NCBI RefSeq assembly: GCF_050337045.1
Contig: NZ_JAKJSO010000016.1
Span: 124,001-188,000, forward strand
DNA length: 64,000 nt
Source: Photobacterium kagoshimensis
GTDB lineage: Bacteria; Pseudomonadota; Gammaproteobacteria; Enterobacterales; Vibrionaceae
Direction of reading: 5' to 3'
Both the position numbers and the translations under genes were made by a program. The notes beneath the pieces were generated by a model. It did no database searches and was not told the origin of the DNA. It worked only from the letters and a program-made list of their open reading frames with translations. Shown piece after piece: positions 18,923 through 27,603 of the stretch. The stretch's first letter is position 1, and the number at the start of each line of letters is the position of its first letter.

Positions 18923-19831
18923 ATGGAAATAAAGTGGCTACCTTACATCCCGACTTATATTGCGCTATGTGAAGAGAAAAGCATTGCGGGAGCAGCAAAC
19001 AGGCTTGGGTGCTCAAATGCACATGCCAGCCGTCAGTTAAGACAGCTTGAAGAGATTTTATCGGTGCAACTGATCCAACGAACGACGCGCCAATTTAACC
19101 TGACCCAGGATGGTCTTAGCTTCTACAAACAAGTTAAAGCACTGTTTGAAAAAGCGGAAAACATTAATGATTCATTGATCGATGCCGATCAAATTGCAGG
19201 AAAGTTGCGCGTGGCGGCCTCTGCCTCCTTTGGCTCTTTAATCCTGACCGAACCTTTGGCTAAATTGAGTCGCCGCTATCCTAAATTAAACATTGAGGTG
19301 ATTTTTACGGAAAAGCCGCTCGACTTAATTGAATCAGGCTTTGACGTGGCATTTTACCTCACAGAGACACCGCCCGAAGGGTATGTGGGCCATTTCCTCC
19401 GCGCTCGATATTGTAAGCCGTTTGCCCATAAGGATTATATCGAAGAACACGGGTTAATCACCCACCCTGCAGAGCTCGGTAAATACCGCCATATACTGTA
19501 TCGCAATACCGAGTTCACCTTAGATAAGTGGAGCTTTACCAACGCAAACACCCAAGAAACAGTAAAGGTTAAGCTGCAAAGTGCATTTAGTGTGAATCTG
19601 GTTGGGGCTATGGTCGATGCCATGATGTGTGGCAGTGGTGTTGCTATGTTGGACGAATTTGCACTGTCAAAACTCTCAACAGCACAACGCAATAACCTAG
19701 TGCAACTCCTGCCACAATGGCAAACAGACCCAATATTGCCTTTGTATATTCTTTATCCTAAGCGTGAGCACTTACCCAAACGCACCAAGCTGTTGGTGGA
19801 ATACTTCAAAGAACACTTGCGAGATATTTGA
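18923..19831 (+). CDS. LysR-family transcriptional regulator (divergent to catB-like gene)
   Basis: 302-residue LysR regulator. The N-terminal winged helix-turn-helix is clear (CEEKSIAGAANRLGCSNAHASRQLRQLEE, truncated to its key parts: AGAANRLGCS and SRQLRQLEE, residues 20-46). The effector-binding domain follows (IAGKLRVAASASFG from about 92). It resembles the subgroup that ends with a basic-rich LYPKREHLPKRTKLL segment near 280. It shares a 91-bp divergent promoter with the acetyltransferase gene and probably regulates it (inference). The ribosome site is weak. Confidence 0.88.
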   Translation: MEIKWLPYIPTYIALCEEKSIAGAANRLGCSNAHASRQLRQLEEILSVQLIQRTTRQFNLTQDGLSFYKQVKALFEKAENINDSLIDADQIAGKLRVAASASFGSLILTEPLAKLSRRYPKLNIEVIFTEKPLDLIESGFDVAFYLTETPPEGYVGHFLRARYCKPFAHKDYIEEHGLITHPAELGKYRHILYRNTEFTLDKWSFTNANTQETVKVKLQSAFSVNLVGAMVDAMMCGSGVAMLDEFALSKLSTAQRNNLVQLLPQWQTDPILPLYILYPKREHLPKRTKLLVEYFKEHLRDI

Positions 19832-19861
19832 GTAATAGGCCTGAACTAAGCAGTACGAAGG

Positions 19862-20197
19862 TTAACGGATCTGTACTTTACCATTAAGTTTTCGCAATGA
19901 GCGCAGTACTTCTTGTAAAAAGCGTTCGTCTTCTTGTAACAGGGCGCTTTCAATGTCTGCATGCTGATCTTGGCTTGATCTTGGTTCAGATTCATCGCTA
20001 TCAGGTTGATCTTGGTTATTATCCAGTTTTTTCGATAGAGCCGTCGCAAAGTGTTTCCAATTTGCGAATTGCTGAGATAGCTCAATGTTCTCGTCAGCAA
20101 CTTGGGTGGAAAAGCGAGATGGTGGCGGAGGGAGGCGCAGGGTGTCACTAAGCAATGTTTGCGTCTGTGGTTGTGCTGATTTCTGATATCCATTCAT
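19862..20197 (-). CDS. Hypothetical acidic protein
   Basis: 111 residues from the ATG at 20197, which has GGGGGT 4 nt upstream. Gln-rich N-terminus, a short proline run LPPPPSRF, then a Trp/Phe-containing segment and an acidic, serine-rich middle (QPDSDESEPRSSQDQ) and a helical end (ERFLQEVLRSLRKL). No family recognised, no membrane segment, no signal peptide. A competing ORF in another frame over the same stretch (19846-20193) lacks a ribosome site and looks less protein-like. It converges with the LysR gene, 30 nt between stops. Confidence 0.5.
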   Translation of the reverse strand: MNGYQKSAQPQTQTLLSDTLRLPPPPSRFSTQVADENIELSQQFANWKHFATALSKKLDNNQDQPDSDESEPRSSQDQHADIESALLQEDERFLQEVLRSLRKLNGKVQIR

Positions 20198-20284
20198 ATA
20201 ACCCCCAGTGATAAGCACTAAATAGCGCTTGATTGGATTCTAATACACCTTGGTCACTCAAAGCCTAAAGGCGAAACGTAAGAT

Positions 20285-20317
20285 AAAAAAATCCCCAAAT
20301 CGTATGTGATTTGGGGA
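20285..20317 (-). terminator. Terminator of the chemoreceptor gene
   Basis: 10-bp stem TCCCCAAATC / GATTTGGGGA (20292-20301 / 20308-20317), followed by T7 in the minus direction. It lies 24 nt past the chemoreceptor stop. Confidence 0.88.
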
Positions 20318-20340
20318 ACTAACGGCTGAAATGACGACGT

Positions 20341-21957
20341 TTAATTAAGTTTGAAGCGCTTCATTGCATCATGTAGTGACGAAGATAATTGGCTAAGTTC
20401 GTTACATGCTACGGCAGTTTGCTGCGCCCCTTCCGCGACTTCCTGTGAAGCCACATTTATCGTCTCGATATGACAACTTAGCTCACCTGCAACCGCGTCT
20501 TGCTGACTACAAGCACTCGCGATTTCGGTACCCATATCTGAAATATCTGACACTGTGTCTTCGATTGAGCTCATCAACTTCAGTGATTGAATACCTTGCC
20601 CTGAATAGTTTTCAATGTAGGTACATGATTTTTCAGTCGCATCTTTTGCCTGTTTAGCAAATACTTGGAGCTTCTCGATAACAGAAGTGATTTCACCCGT
20701 TGAATCTTGAGTGCGGGCCGCCAGCGTTCGCACTTCATCAGCAACCACGGCAAAGCCTCGACCCGATTCACCCGCTCGCGCGGCTTCAATCGCGGCATTC
20801 AGGGCAAGAAGGTTAGTTTGATCAGCAATGCTTCTGATGACATCGACAATAATGTTAACTTGGTGAGACTGCTCTTCTAGCTCTAATACCGTATTGCCCG
20901 CTTCACCAATTACTTGCGAGATCTCTTGAATAGAGTCCACCATGGCTTGATTACTCTGTGCGCCCTCTTTGGCTTGCTGATTAGCATTACTTGCTTGAAG
21001 CGCTGATTTTTCCGTATTTTGCGCAACATCCGATACCGATGATTTCATCTCTGTCATGGCAGTCGCAATTTGGGCAATTTTAGATTGTTGGTCGTGCATG
21101 CCTTTGGTGGACAGCTCAGAAATTTGATTCATCTCTTCAATGGCACTACTTAACTGGGTAACAGCAGAAATGATTTCTTCAATTAACTGGCGCAGATTAC
21201 TTTGCATCAATGCAGAAGCATCCGCGAGCTCACCTAGTTCATCATTACCAATAGATCGACGATCGACATGAGTCGATAAATCACCTTCTGCAATGGCATT
21301 CGCTTGCTTAACAATCAGGTGCAGTGGGTTACAAATCAGCTTTGTTAAAATTAACGTCATCGATACCATTAGCACTAAAATTGCAATATTACTCAATATT
21401 GATGAGTTCGATAAATTACTGACCGAATCAAGAATTTGAGTTCGATTATTGTCCATTGCCAATTTTAATAGTCGGCTTAAGTTTTTAACTTCTAGATCTA
21501 TTTCTTTGAATGAAGAGTACGAGTCAGTAAGAAGCGTTTGAGATGCTCCTACTTTATTATTTACTGCAATTTGTTTGTTAAAAACCCTAATGCTATTAGT
21601 GTACTCACCCCAAGCGCTCATCAAACGGTCAAAAGAATCTTTTTCCTCACCTGGCCACACTGTTTCACCGTAAGAAGCTAGCTCTTTATCGATAGCATTA
21701 ATTAATGTCGAAACATTACTAATCGTTTTATCACTCAATAAAGTTGCCATCTGATTACGACGTAATGTAGCAACATCATCGTAAATACTGTTCAATTTTT
21801 CATACGCGGGTAATGTGTCGTCAGTATAGTTAATAATATTAGATTTAATATTCGTTAAACCAGAATTAGAAATGACGGCAAAAATCGCATTGATTATTGT
21901 AATAATAAAAAATGAAACGGCAATTTTTTTGCCTATCGTTAAGTTATTCAAAAACAT
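20341..21957 (-). CDS. Methyl-accepting chemotaxis protein
   Basis: 538-residue transmembrane chemoreceptor. TM1 is at about residues 11-31 (AVSFFIITIINAIFAVI). A periplasmic four-helix-bundle-like sensor of about 150 residues follows, with the TLPAYEKLNSIYDDVATLRRNQ pattern split around residues 48-70. TM2 is around 190-210, then a HAMP domain and a long coiled signalling hairpin. Its tip is NAAIEAARAGESGRGFAVVA, with ADEVRTLA just after. No CheR-binding pentapeptide at the end. ATG at 21957 is chosen because AAAGGA lies 9 nt before it; an in-frame ATG at 21987 has no such site. Ligand unknown. Confidence 0.9.
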   Translation of the reverse strand: MFLNNLTIGKKIAVSFFIITIINAIFAVISNSGLTNIKSNIINYTDDTLPAYEKLNSIYDDVATLRRNQMATLLSDKTISNVSTLINAIDKELASYGETVWPGEEKDSFDRLMSAWGEYTNSIRVFNKQIAVNNKVGASQTLLTDSYSSFKEIDLEVKNLSRLLKLAMDNNRTQILDSVSNLSNSSILSNIAILVLMVSMTLILTKLICNPLHLIVKQANAIAEGDLSTHVDRRSIGNDELGELADASALMQSNLRQLIEEIISAVTQLSSAIEEMNQISELSTKGMHDQQSKIAQIATAMTEMKSSVSDVAQNTEKSALQASNANQQAKEGAQSNQAMVDSIQEISQVIGEAGNTVLELEEQSHQVNIIVDVIRSIADQTNLLALNAAIEAARAGESGRGFAVVADEVRTLAARTQDSTGEITSVIEKLQVFAKQAKDATEKSCTYIENYSGQGIQSLKLMSSIEDTVSDISDMGTEIASACSQQDAVAGELSCHIETINVASQEVAEGAQQTAVACNELSQLSSSLHDAMKRFKLN

Positions 21958-22067
21958 CTCTGTATTTCCTTTAATATTCACATTCAAGTGAATTTTATTA
22001 GTATATTAACTAACACAATGCTGTTAGTTTTATCGCTGTCTGAAAGTAAATTATTATTGGTGTATTA

Positions 22068-23545
22068 TTATTCTTTAGGGATCATGCTCAACGTCGACGT
22101 TAACTTAATGGGTTTCGACAGCAAAAATCCTTGTATAAAAACATTGGGGTTTTCAGGTACGAATGCTAGGTGTTGAGCCGTTTCAACCCCCTCAATCACT
22201 AAGCCTGCATTAATACTCTTTGAAAGTTTAAGTATAAATTTCAACGTTTCGTAAGCAACGGTATCTTGTTCGCACATTCCAATTATGGATTTATCAACTT
22301 TAATAAAATCAAAATGCTTCTCTGTTAACAGCTGAAGGTTCGAATAGCCACAACCAAAGTCATCAATGGCAAATCTAAATCCAGTTTTTTCAGGTTAGTT
22401 ATATTATCTTTCACATGCTTTTTTGATAGCATTTCACTATATTCAACCACCTCAAAAATTATTTTAGACCTTAATTCTGGGAATCTCTCTGTTGCTATCA
22501 TGACATCATCGAAAAAATCCACCATCATGAGATCAGAATTGCTTACATTAATACTGACATTGGGCAGCACTTCTTCACTCAATAGTGCATACTCAATAAC
22601 TTTATTTAAAATCATCATAGTCAATGAATAATGCAAATGCGGTTTTGTCGCAACCAAAGGCATAAATTCACCAGGACCACCATACTCTGTTCGCTTCCAC
22701 CTTAGTAAAATTTCCCAGATATTAACTTTAGATGTATCTGTACTATGAAATATAGGCTGATAGCAAAGTTCAAACTGGTCACCGCCCTGTCGTATATCTT
22801 GACTTAAATATTGAATAATCTGGTGTTGGCGAAGACTACGTTTATAGTCACTATGGCTATAAATATATAAACCATCGATAGATTTAACGGATTCATTGAC
22901 ACAGAAAGCCATTTTTTTAAAAAGAAAACTCTTCCCCTTAGCAATATCTTTCTTAGAAAAAGACATACTCGCAACAGAGTAATCAAACGGAAGATACTTA
23001 CCATCCACCAATTGTTCATGTGGGAGAGTTCGCTGCACTCTTTGTTGCTGCTCAATAATATGTTCTTTCGTCCATGACGAGTTTTTCGCAAAAACAACCA
23101 CAATATATCTATCTTCAAATAAACCAATCACACTTGGAGAAAGAGCATTATTTAAACGGTTGTGAAGCTGTGTTTTTATTTCTCGACTTGTTTTTGAATC
23201 AAAGAAACGATAATAATCAGAAGAGCGCCCAACACATATCACATGCATGATGTGATGAGCGTTACTATTGACTTCACTGTTACTCAATATTTTTTTTTGA
23301 ATATAATTAATATTAGGTAACTGGCTTTCTTCACAAAAAAGACTTTTTAATTTTTGTTTTTTTTGTTCTCGCTCTAAACGTAATTGAGTAAACGAACGCT
23401 TTTTTTTCTCTCTCGAAGCCTTAGCTGCCAACAAGGCACATAGAGCAATAAGCATAGTAAAACCGCATAACAATGTTACGTTTATCGAAGCAAATACCAT
23501 GATTTTTATCGCAAAATAGCCACAAGGAAGTGGAACAAGAATCAC
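22068..23545 (-). pseudogene. EAL-domain c-di-GMP phosphodiesterase broken by a frameshift
   Basis: The first 406 codons (GTG at 23545 to 22325) encode an N-terminal membrane segment, a basic juxtamembrane helix, a degenerate GGDEF-like region and most of an EAL domain (CYQPIF, WEILLRW as the EAL-motif variant, NVSINVSNSD, FEVVEYSEML). After NITNLKK the frame is lost. Re-entering one base back gives TGFRFAIDDFGCGYSN, FIKVDKSII, VIEGVET and IQGFLLSKP to a stop at 22068. The break is a six-A run (22385-22390, T on the plus strand) where seven would restore the gene. Catalytic residues are otherwise all present. This is a pseudogene, a homopolymer sequencing error, or slippage-dependent expression. 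The N-terminal start is weak and may be truncated. Confidence 0.8.
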
Positions 23546-24421
23546 AGATTTGACATTAATATCAATTAATATCTGGTCTAACCACCTAATAAAAACATAG
23601 ATTCAATGGCGAACATTTATAGCGATTAAGTGTGTGTGATATGAATTTATTTCAAGGAGGGAAGTGGTAATAGTAATAGGTATTAACGTGTTTTTAAAGT
23701 ATCACCATAGTAACTTCAATATTATTTCCGTATGGCATATTTAAAGATTGTTTAATAAAAAACAATAAAGTCACAAATAAGGCGATCACAGCGATCCACT
23801 ATTTAAGAGCAATAAAATAAACCCTTATACTTCAACATCTTAACCTTGATTATAGGGTGGTGATCAGTAAAAGCCTTGCACAATCCATAGAGAAATCACG
23901 CTTTAAATAATTCCCAACAAGTCATAATGGCGCATTGAGTAATGTGTTACCGCCGACATTTAAAGACAAAATAATGTCGTTTAACGTTGGAATTTTGACG
24001 ATAAAAATAAAATTATCTTTATCTGATTTTATAAATATAACCGCAGTTTTAATATAGGTTAAATTTACATCGAATGTTAATTTTAATATTTAAGTTTATG
24101 TATATTTAGCTCCACATAGAACCACGCTAAATTTTGAACAAAACTCATCATTTGTTCAATGTGTCAAAAATCATACAAAATCACCTCGTAGCACAAAATT
24201 GACGGTATTCATAAAATTGAAAAGTTGCCTCTCCTCGACCAAATCCCCCCTTTAATATTGATCATATTATTCAGCATCAGCCATGACGAATTCATTGACC
24301 CACCAACAACTTATCCAAGTGTTAAGCATCACGAATTGCTGCAGCCCACATGTATAGCAAACGCACAGCATATGACTATCATGAAAGATTAGGATAAACG
24401 TCGGGGACTTACTCGTAGCAA
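23546..24421. other. 875-bp AT-rich gap
   Basis: No ORF with a good start, RNA gene or mobile element was recognised in this AT-rich stretch. It lies between the EAL gene start and the end of a small membrane protein gene, both on the minus strand. Confidence 0.5.
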
Positions 24422-24700
24422 CTATAAATTACGCCATTGGCCACGCATAAGAAGAGCACCTATCACTGAAAGTCCAACCCCAGTGATAAAGATAATCATA
24501 TTTTTTTGTTTTGCTTGTGCGGCAATTTGTGCGGCACTATTTACATCAAAAAACTCATGGCCACCAGCAGTAAAAAAACCACCTATGTCACTGACAACTT
24601 GATGTTGACCCATCATGTCACCGAGTGAAACACCGCCCCACAATAGCGAAGCCATACCGATAAGTAATGAAATGAATCCCCAGCTTTTTTTGATGTCCAT
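24422..24700 (-). CDS. Small two-TM membrane protein, unknown function
   Basis: 92 residues from the ATG at 24700, with AAGGA 9 nt upstream (an earlier ATG at 24745 has none). Two membrane segments: about 6-26 (WGFISLLIGMASLLWGGVSL) and 68-86 (MIIFITGVGLSVIGALLM). Between them is a loop of about 40 residues with FFTAGGHEFFDVNSAAQI. It ends RGQWRNL. The layout resembles DUF3185-like small proteins but the match is weak. Apparently monocistronic. Confidence 0.6.
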   Translation of the reverse strand: MDIKKSWGFISLLIGMASLLWGGVSLGDMMGQHQVVSDIGGFFTAGGHEFFDVNSAAQIAAQAKQKNMIIFITGVGLSVIGALLMRGQWRNL

Positions 24701-24913
24701 TGAGTAAATCCTTGAATGCAGTACCGAATTAATGACGTTCGGCAATATTGATAATGTCCTCGATTGTTATAACGTAAAAGTGACTAAATTCTCAATGAAC
24801 CGCTTCACTGTTCCGTCGAAAAGCCAAGTTTAAAAAACCTTGTTTTTTAATAGTTTAGAGCAAGATCATATTTTGATTTGTCTTGATAAAATTGCACGCT
24901 GTATTAAACAAAA

Positions 24914-24942
24914 AAGCGCCCCTCGAATAACGAGAAGCGCTT
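24914..24942 (-). terminator. Terminator of mogA
   Basis: Stem AAGCGC...CTCG / CGAG..GCGCTT with loop AATAA and small internal mismatch, followed by a T-rich run in the minus direction, 56 nt past the mogA stop. Confidence 0.7.
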
Positions 24943-24997
24943 ATTTACTCAATTTACGGCTCATTTTATGTTTATGAGCAGAAAGGTAAGTCTTTTA

Positions 24998-25531
24998 TTA
25001 CTTTTGTTTTGGACGGAATGGCTTAATTACCGCTTCGTCACATTCAAGGAATGGACCTTCCATCAAATCAATACAGTATGGGATTGCAGGGAAAACCGCA
25101 TCCAGACACTCACGGATTGATTTAGGTTTACCTGGCAAGTTTACGATTAGACTATCACCACGTAGACCTGCAGTTTGGCGCGATAAAATTGCCGTTGGTA
25201 CAAACTTAAGTGACTCTGCGCGCATTAGCTCACCAAAGCCTGGCATCATGCGATCACACACAGCTTCTGTTGCTTCAGGTGTTACGTCGCGTTTCGCAGG
25301 GCCTGTACCACCCGTTGTGACGATAAGACTACAGTTGTCTTCGTCTGCCATTTTGATCAATGTTGCTTCAATCACATCTTGCTCATCAGGGATCACTTGA
25401 TAAACCGGTTCCCACTCTGACGTGAGGTAGTCGTTTAGTGTATCGATAATCGCTTGGCCTGAAATGTCTTCATACACGCCCGCACTTGCACGATCACTTA
25501 CCGTTACAATACCGATTTTTGCTTTTGTCAT
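24998..25531 (-). CDS. mogA: Molybdopterin adenylyltransferase
   Basis: MogA adenylates molybdopterin with ATP before molybdate insertion, a late step of molybdenum cofactor synthesis in the cytoplasm. 177 residues, the usual short-MogA length. Key motifs: IGIVTVSDRASAG at the start, LIVTTGGTGPAKRDVTPEA (about 68-87) that binds the pterin, and SLIVNLPGKPKSI (about 127-139). The start has GAGGGAT 6 nt upstream. It is solitary here, with no other moa/moe genes in the window. Confidence 0.93.
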   Translation of the reverse strand: MTKAKIGIVTVSDRASAGVYEDISGQAIIDTLNDYLTSEWEPVYQVIPDEQDVIEATLIKMADEDNCSLIVTTGGTGPAKRDVTPEATEAVCDRMMPGFGELMRAESLKFVPTAILSRQTAGLRGDSLIVNLPGKPKSIRECLDAVFPAIPYCIDLMEGPFLECDEAVIKPFRPKQK

Positions 25532-25726
25532 TTTTTATCCCTCTGGCGGTTAACGCCATCACCTGTGTTGCTGTAATGCTAATATAAATAGCTCCGTTAG
25601 CTCAAGGGGTAGATTCTGATAAGTTAGACTTCAGATGCAACTTAATGTAGCGCGTTACTAAGTGAAAGCCAGCATGTTGAATTAATGCCGAAGCACTATA
25701 CAAAGATCGTCATAGTGCTGTCTGGC

Positions 25727-26260
25727 TTATTGAGGTTTATGCAGGCCATACACGGCATGATCCAGAATACGACCGCTGACGACTTCTTTATTGGTGATCA
25801 CGCCTTCAAGCGTCATCCCTAAGCGCTCACACACACCGCGACTCGCATAATTATCTTTCGCCGCTGAAATCTGCACTTTTTCCAATTTGAAGTGGTTAAA
25901 CGCAATATCGATCATTGCCTGACAACAACGGGTCATGATGCCGCGACCTTGATAACGGGCATCAAGCCAATAGCCAATTTCAACCATTTTCAATTCTGGT
26001 TTGATGGTATTAAACGCGATATTGCCGACTAAGATCCCTTGATACTCAATCGCGCACACCATGCTTTTGCCGTTGGCGTAATCCAGTAAAGAATTTTTCA
26101 CAAAGGCTTTAAAATCATCTTCAGTTTTCACATAGGGTGCCCATGCCATCCATTGTGATAAATATTCACGATTAGCTTCTACTACAGTGGCATATTTCAT
26201 TGCTAGAGCAGGATGAACCAGTACCAGTTCTAGTTCGTCATCCACTTTTTTTGCAAACAT
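25727..26260 (-). CDS. GNAT acetyltransferase, RimL-like
   Basis: 177-residue GNAT-fold N-acetyltransferase of the RimJ/RimL type, which acetylates protein N-termini, ribosomal proteins or small amines with acetyl-CoA. Signatures: EIGYWLDARYQGRGIMTRC (the acetyl-CoA loop QGRGI at about 108-112) and the C-terminal AAKDNYASRGVCERLGMTLEG, which contains the usual N-x-x-S-R and E-x-x-G-F/M elements. The start has a very strong GGGGAG. The neighbouring gene upstream is a conserved hypothetical on the same strand, 53 bp away. Substrate unknown. Confidence 0.87.
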   Translation of the reverse strand: MFAKKVDDELELVLVHPALAMKYATVVEANREYLSQWMAWAPYVKTEDDFKAFVKNSLLDYANGKSMVCAIEYQGILVGNIAFNTIKPELKMVEIGYWLDARYQGRGIMTRCCQAMIDIAFNHFKLEKVQISAAKDNYASRGVCERLGMTLEGVITNKEVVSGRILDHAVYGLHKPQ

Positions 26261-26313
26261 AGGGGCTCCCCTTCGTTATTATCATCTATGCTAAAACGCG
26301 TTATTTTTTCTGA

Positions 26314-26754
26314 TTAACCACGTACTTGTGCCAATTTTAAATACGCATGTAAAGCACCATTTTTGTACTCAACCGCTGAATGAATGTTTGCTAAACGGTT
26401 AGCATAAATACTGTAGCGGTAGTTATTATGGGCGGTATTAAGCTCAACATGGATCACGCCATCTTCCAGATGCCAAATACCTTTCGCATGCTCACGACGA
26501 AACAGCGTAAACTCATCCAAGGTCCCGTCAGGAAAAAACTGTAATTCTGTCACATGACCTGCCGAACAGGTTTTTATCCAGTAACGACACTCAGTATCAG
26601 CAATTGAAAAATCACGCTTATTCTCTAACCACAAATGAAAATCAGCCATTTCGTGATTATTCATCGCTGGCAGTTGATCAATATCTAGCAGGCGTACGCG
26701 CTCAGATTCACGATAAAAAAGCTGCAATTGCTGGCGCTGTTTATAGCTCGACAT
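26314..26754 (-). CDS. Conserved hypothetical protein
   Basis: 146 residues, start at ATG 26754 with GGAG 7 nt upstream. An N-terminal helix rich in Gln/Arg (SYKQRQQLQLFYRESERVR) is followed by a beta-rich domain with regular aromatic strands (ELQFFPDGTLDEFTLFRR, IWHLEDGVIHVEL, NYRYSIYANR). This looks like a small beta-sheet fold of the kind found in uncharacterised Vibrionaceae proteins. No catalytic motif, signal peptide or membrane segment. 53 bp upstream of the GNAT gene, same strand; may be co-transcribed. Confidence 0.7.
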   Translation of the reverse strand: MSSYKQRQQLQLFYRESERVRLLDIDQLPAMNNHEMADFHLWLENKRDFSIADTECRYWIKTCSAGHVTELQFFPDGTLDEFTLFRREHAKGIWHLEDGVIHVELNTAHNNYRYSIYANRLANIHSAVEYKNGALHAYLKLAQVRG

Positions 26755-27083
26755 CCATTTCTCCTATAATCACTCAGATTAAACCAGATCTCCGTTGACC
26801 TAGCCTAGCCCACTCCTAGCTGGCTGATAACTCATGTCATCGCACTATGCTGAGAAATATCATAGTAATAGGGAAAAATGAATGCTGCATTATTCGATAA
26901 CAAGAAAGTACATCGAGATCAAAAAAAGCGAGAAAATCAGAAGAGTTAGTCAGAAAATGAGAAAGGCTAACAGAGGAAATAACCTCCTAGTAAAGCATTC
27001 GCTTAATAAGCGTCAACTCTGACATTATTAAGCCGTCACTAGGAGGCAATATACCAATCAAGGTGAGATTGGTAATCATACAA
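26755..27083. other. Intergenic region with nested hairpins
   Basis: No gene. The main content is a three-tier hairpin at 26983-27046 and a second hairpin at 27053-27073 (listed separately). 26755-26982 shows nothing recognisable. Confidence 0.6.
26983..27073. repeat. Nested inverted repeats, probable structured RNA or complex terminator
   Basis: Outer stem CCTCCTAGT / ACTAGGAGG (26983-26991 / 27038-27046), middle stem GCTTAATA / TATTAAGC (27001-27008 / 27026-27033), inner stem GTCA / TGAC with loop ACTC (27012-27023). A second hairpin ACCAATC / GATTGGT follows at 27053-27073. All pairings are perfect. It sits directly downstream of the gene at 27084 on the minus strand. No T-run, so it does not look like a simple terminator. 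Confidence 0.6.
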
Positions 27084-27434
27084 TTAACGACGCTTTGGCT
27101 GCTGGTAAGTACGACCTGCCGCTTGGTAAGTGTCTTTTTGCTTCATTTCGAACATTGCGTAGAAGAACCAAGCAATGAAAACCATCACGTCATCGTCTTC
27201 GTTCATCACCCACTCTGCGTATTCTTGCTCTTCACCGTCGTCGTTCGCTTCCGTGAATACGTGGTAAATACGCTTCTCGCCTTCAATTTCAGCAAGACTA
27301 AATTGGCCCGTAAGAGAAACGGCAGCTTCTGCGACTTCTTGATCTTCAACCGCTTTTAGCGCTTCTAATACTTGTGGTAAGTTTTCTTTTTGGCTTAGTT
27401 CTTTTACTAGCTCGACAAAATGATCTTGTTGCAT
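27084..27434 (-). CDS. Conserved acidic hypothetical protein
   Basis: 116 residues. N-terminal helices with repeated Leu and Glu (FVELVKELSQKENLPQVLEAL), a middle IEGEKRIYHVFTEAND, an acidic stretch EEQEYAEWVMNEDDD, a hydrophobic FIAWFFYAMF segment near 85-95, and a basic tail RTYQQPKRR. It looks like a small soluble regulator or chaperone-like protein; no family was recognised. ATG at 27434 has AAAAAGG 11 nt upstream. Followed by tandem hairpins on the same strand. Confidence 0.65.
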   Translation of the reverse strand: MQQDHFVELVKELSQKENLPQVLEALKAVEDQEVAEAAVSLTGQFSLAEIEGEKRIYHVFTEANDDGEEQEYAEWVMNEDDDVMVFIAWFFYAMFEMKQKDTYQAAGRTYQQPKRR

Positions 27435-27532
27435 TGTTTAATAACCTTTTTAACTGATGCGGCTATTTTATACTTAAACCGTCATAACATGCGATCAAAT
27501 AAAAACGGTGCCCATGGCTTTCCGCTACCAAA

Positions 27533-27562
27533 AACACCACTCGTCGTTAAACGAGTGGTGTT
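27533..27562 (-). terminator. Terminator of the serine hydrolase gene
   Basis: 12-bp stem AACACCACTCGT / ACGAGTGGTGTT with a 6-nt loop, followed by TTTT in the minus direction, 42 nt past the stop. Confidence 0.82.
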
Positions 27563-27603
27563 AGCTGCAACAACCGAGCGTGTTCAGCGCTAGCTAAAGT
27601 TGA

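Noticed and set aside
19846..20193. Second minus-strand ORF (115 residues) overlapping the hypothetical acidic protein
   Set aside because: No ribosome site and a basic, random-looking composition; the other frame has a strong GGGGGT before its ATG.
23546..24421. Hidden gene or element in the 875-bp gap
   Set aside because: No frame with start, ribosome site and plausible composition; no long repeat or hairpin with clear pairing found by eye.
25590..25650. tRNA-like 5' half (GCTCCGTTAGCTCAAGGGGTAGA)
   Set aside because: The D-arm partner GAGC is missing and no anticodon or T-arm can be built, so it is not a functional tRNA gene; probably chance or a decayed remnant.
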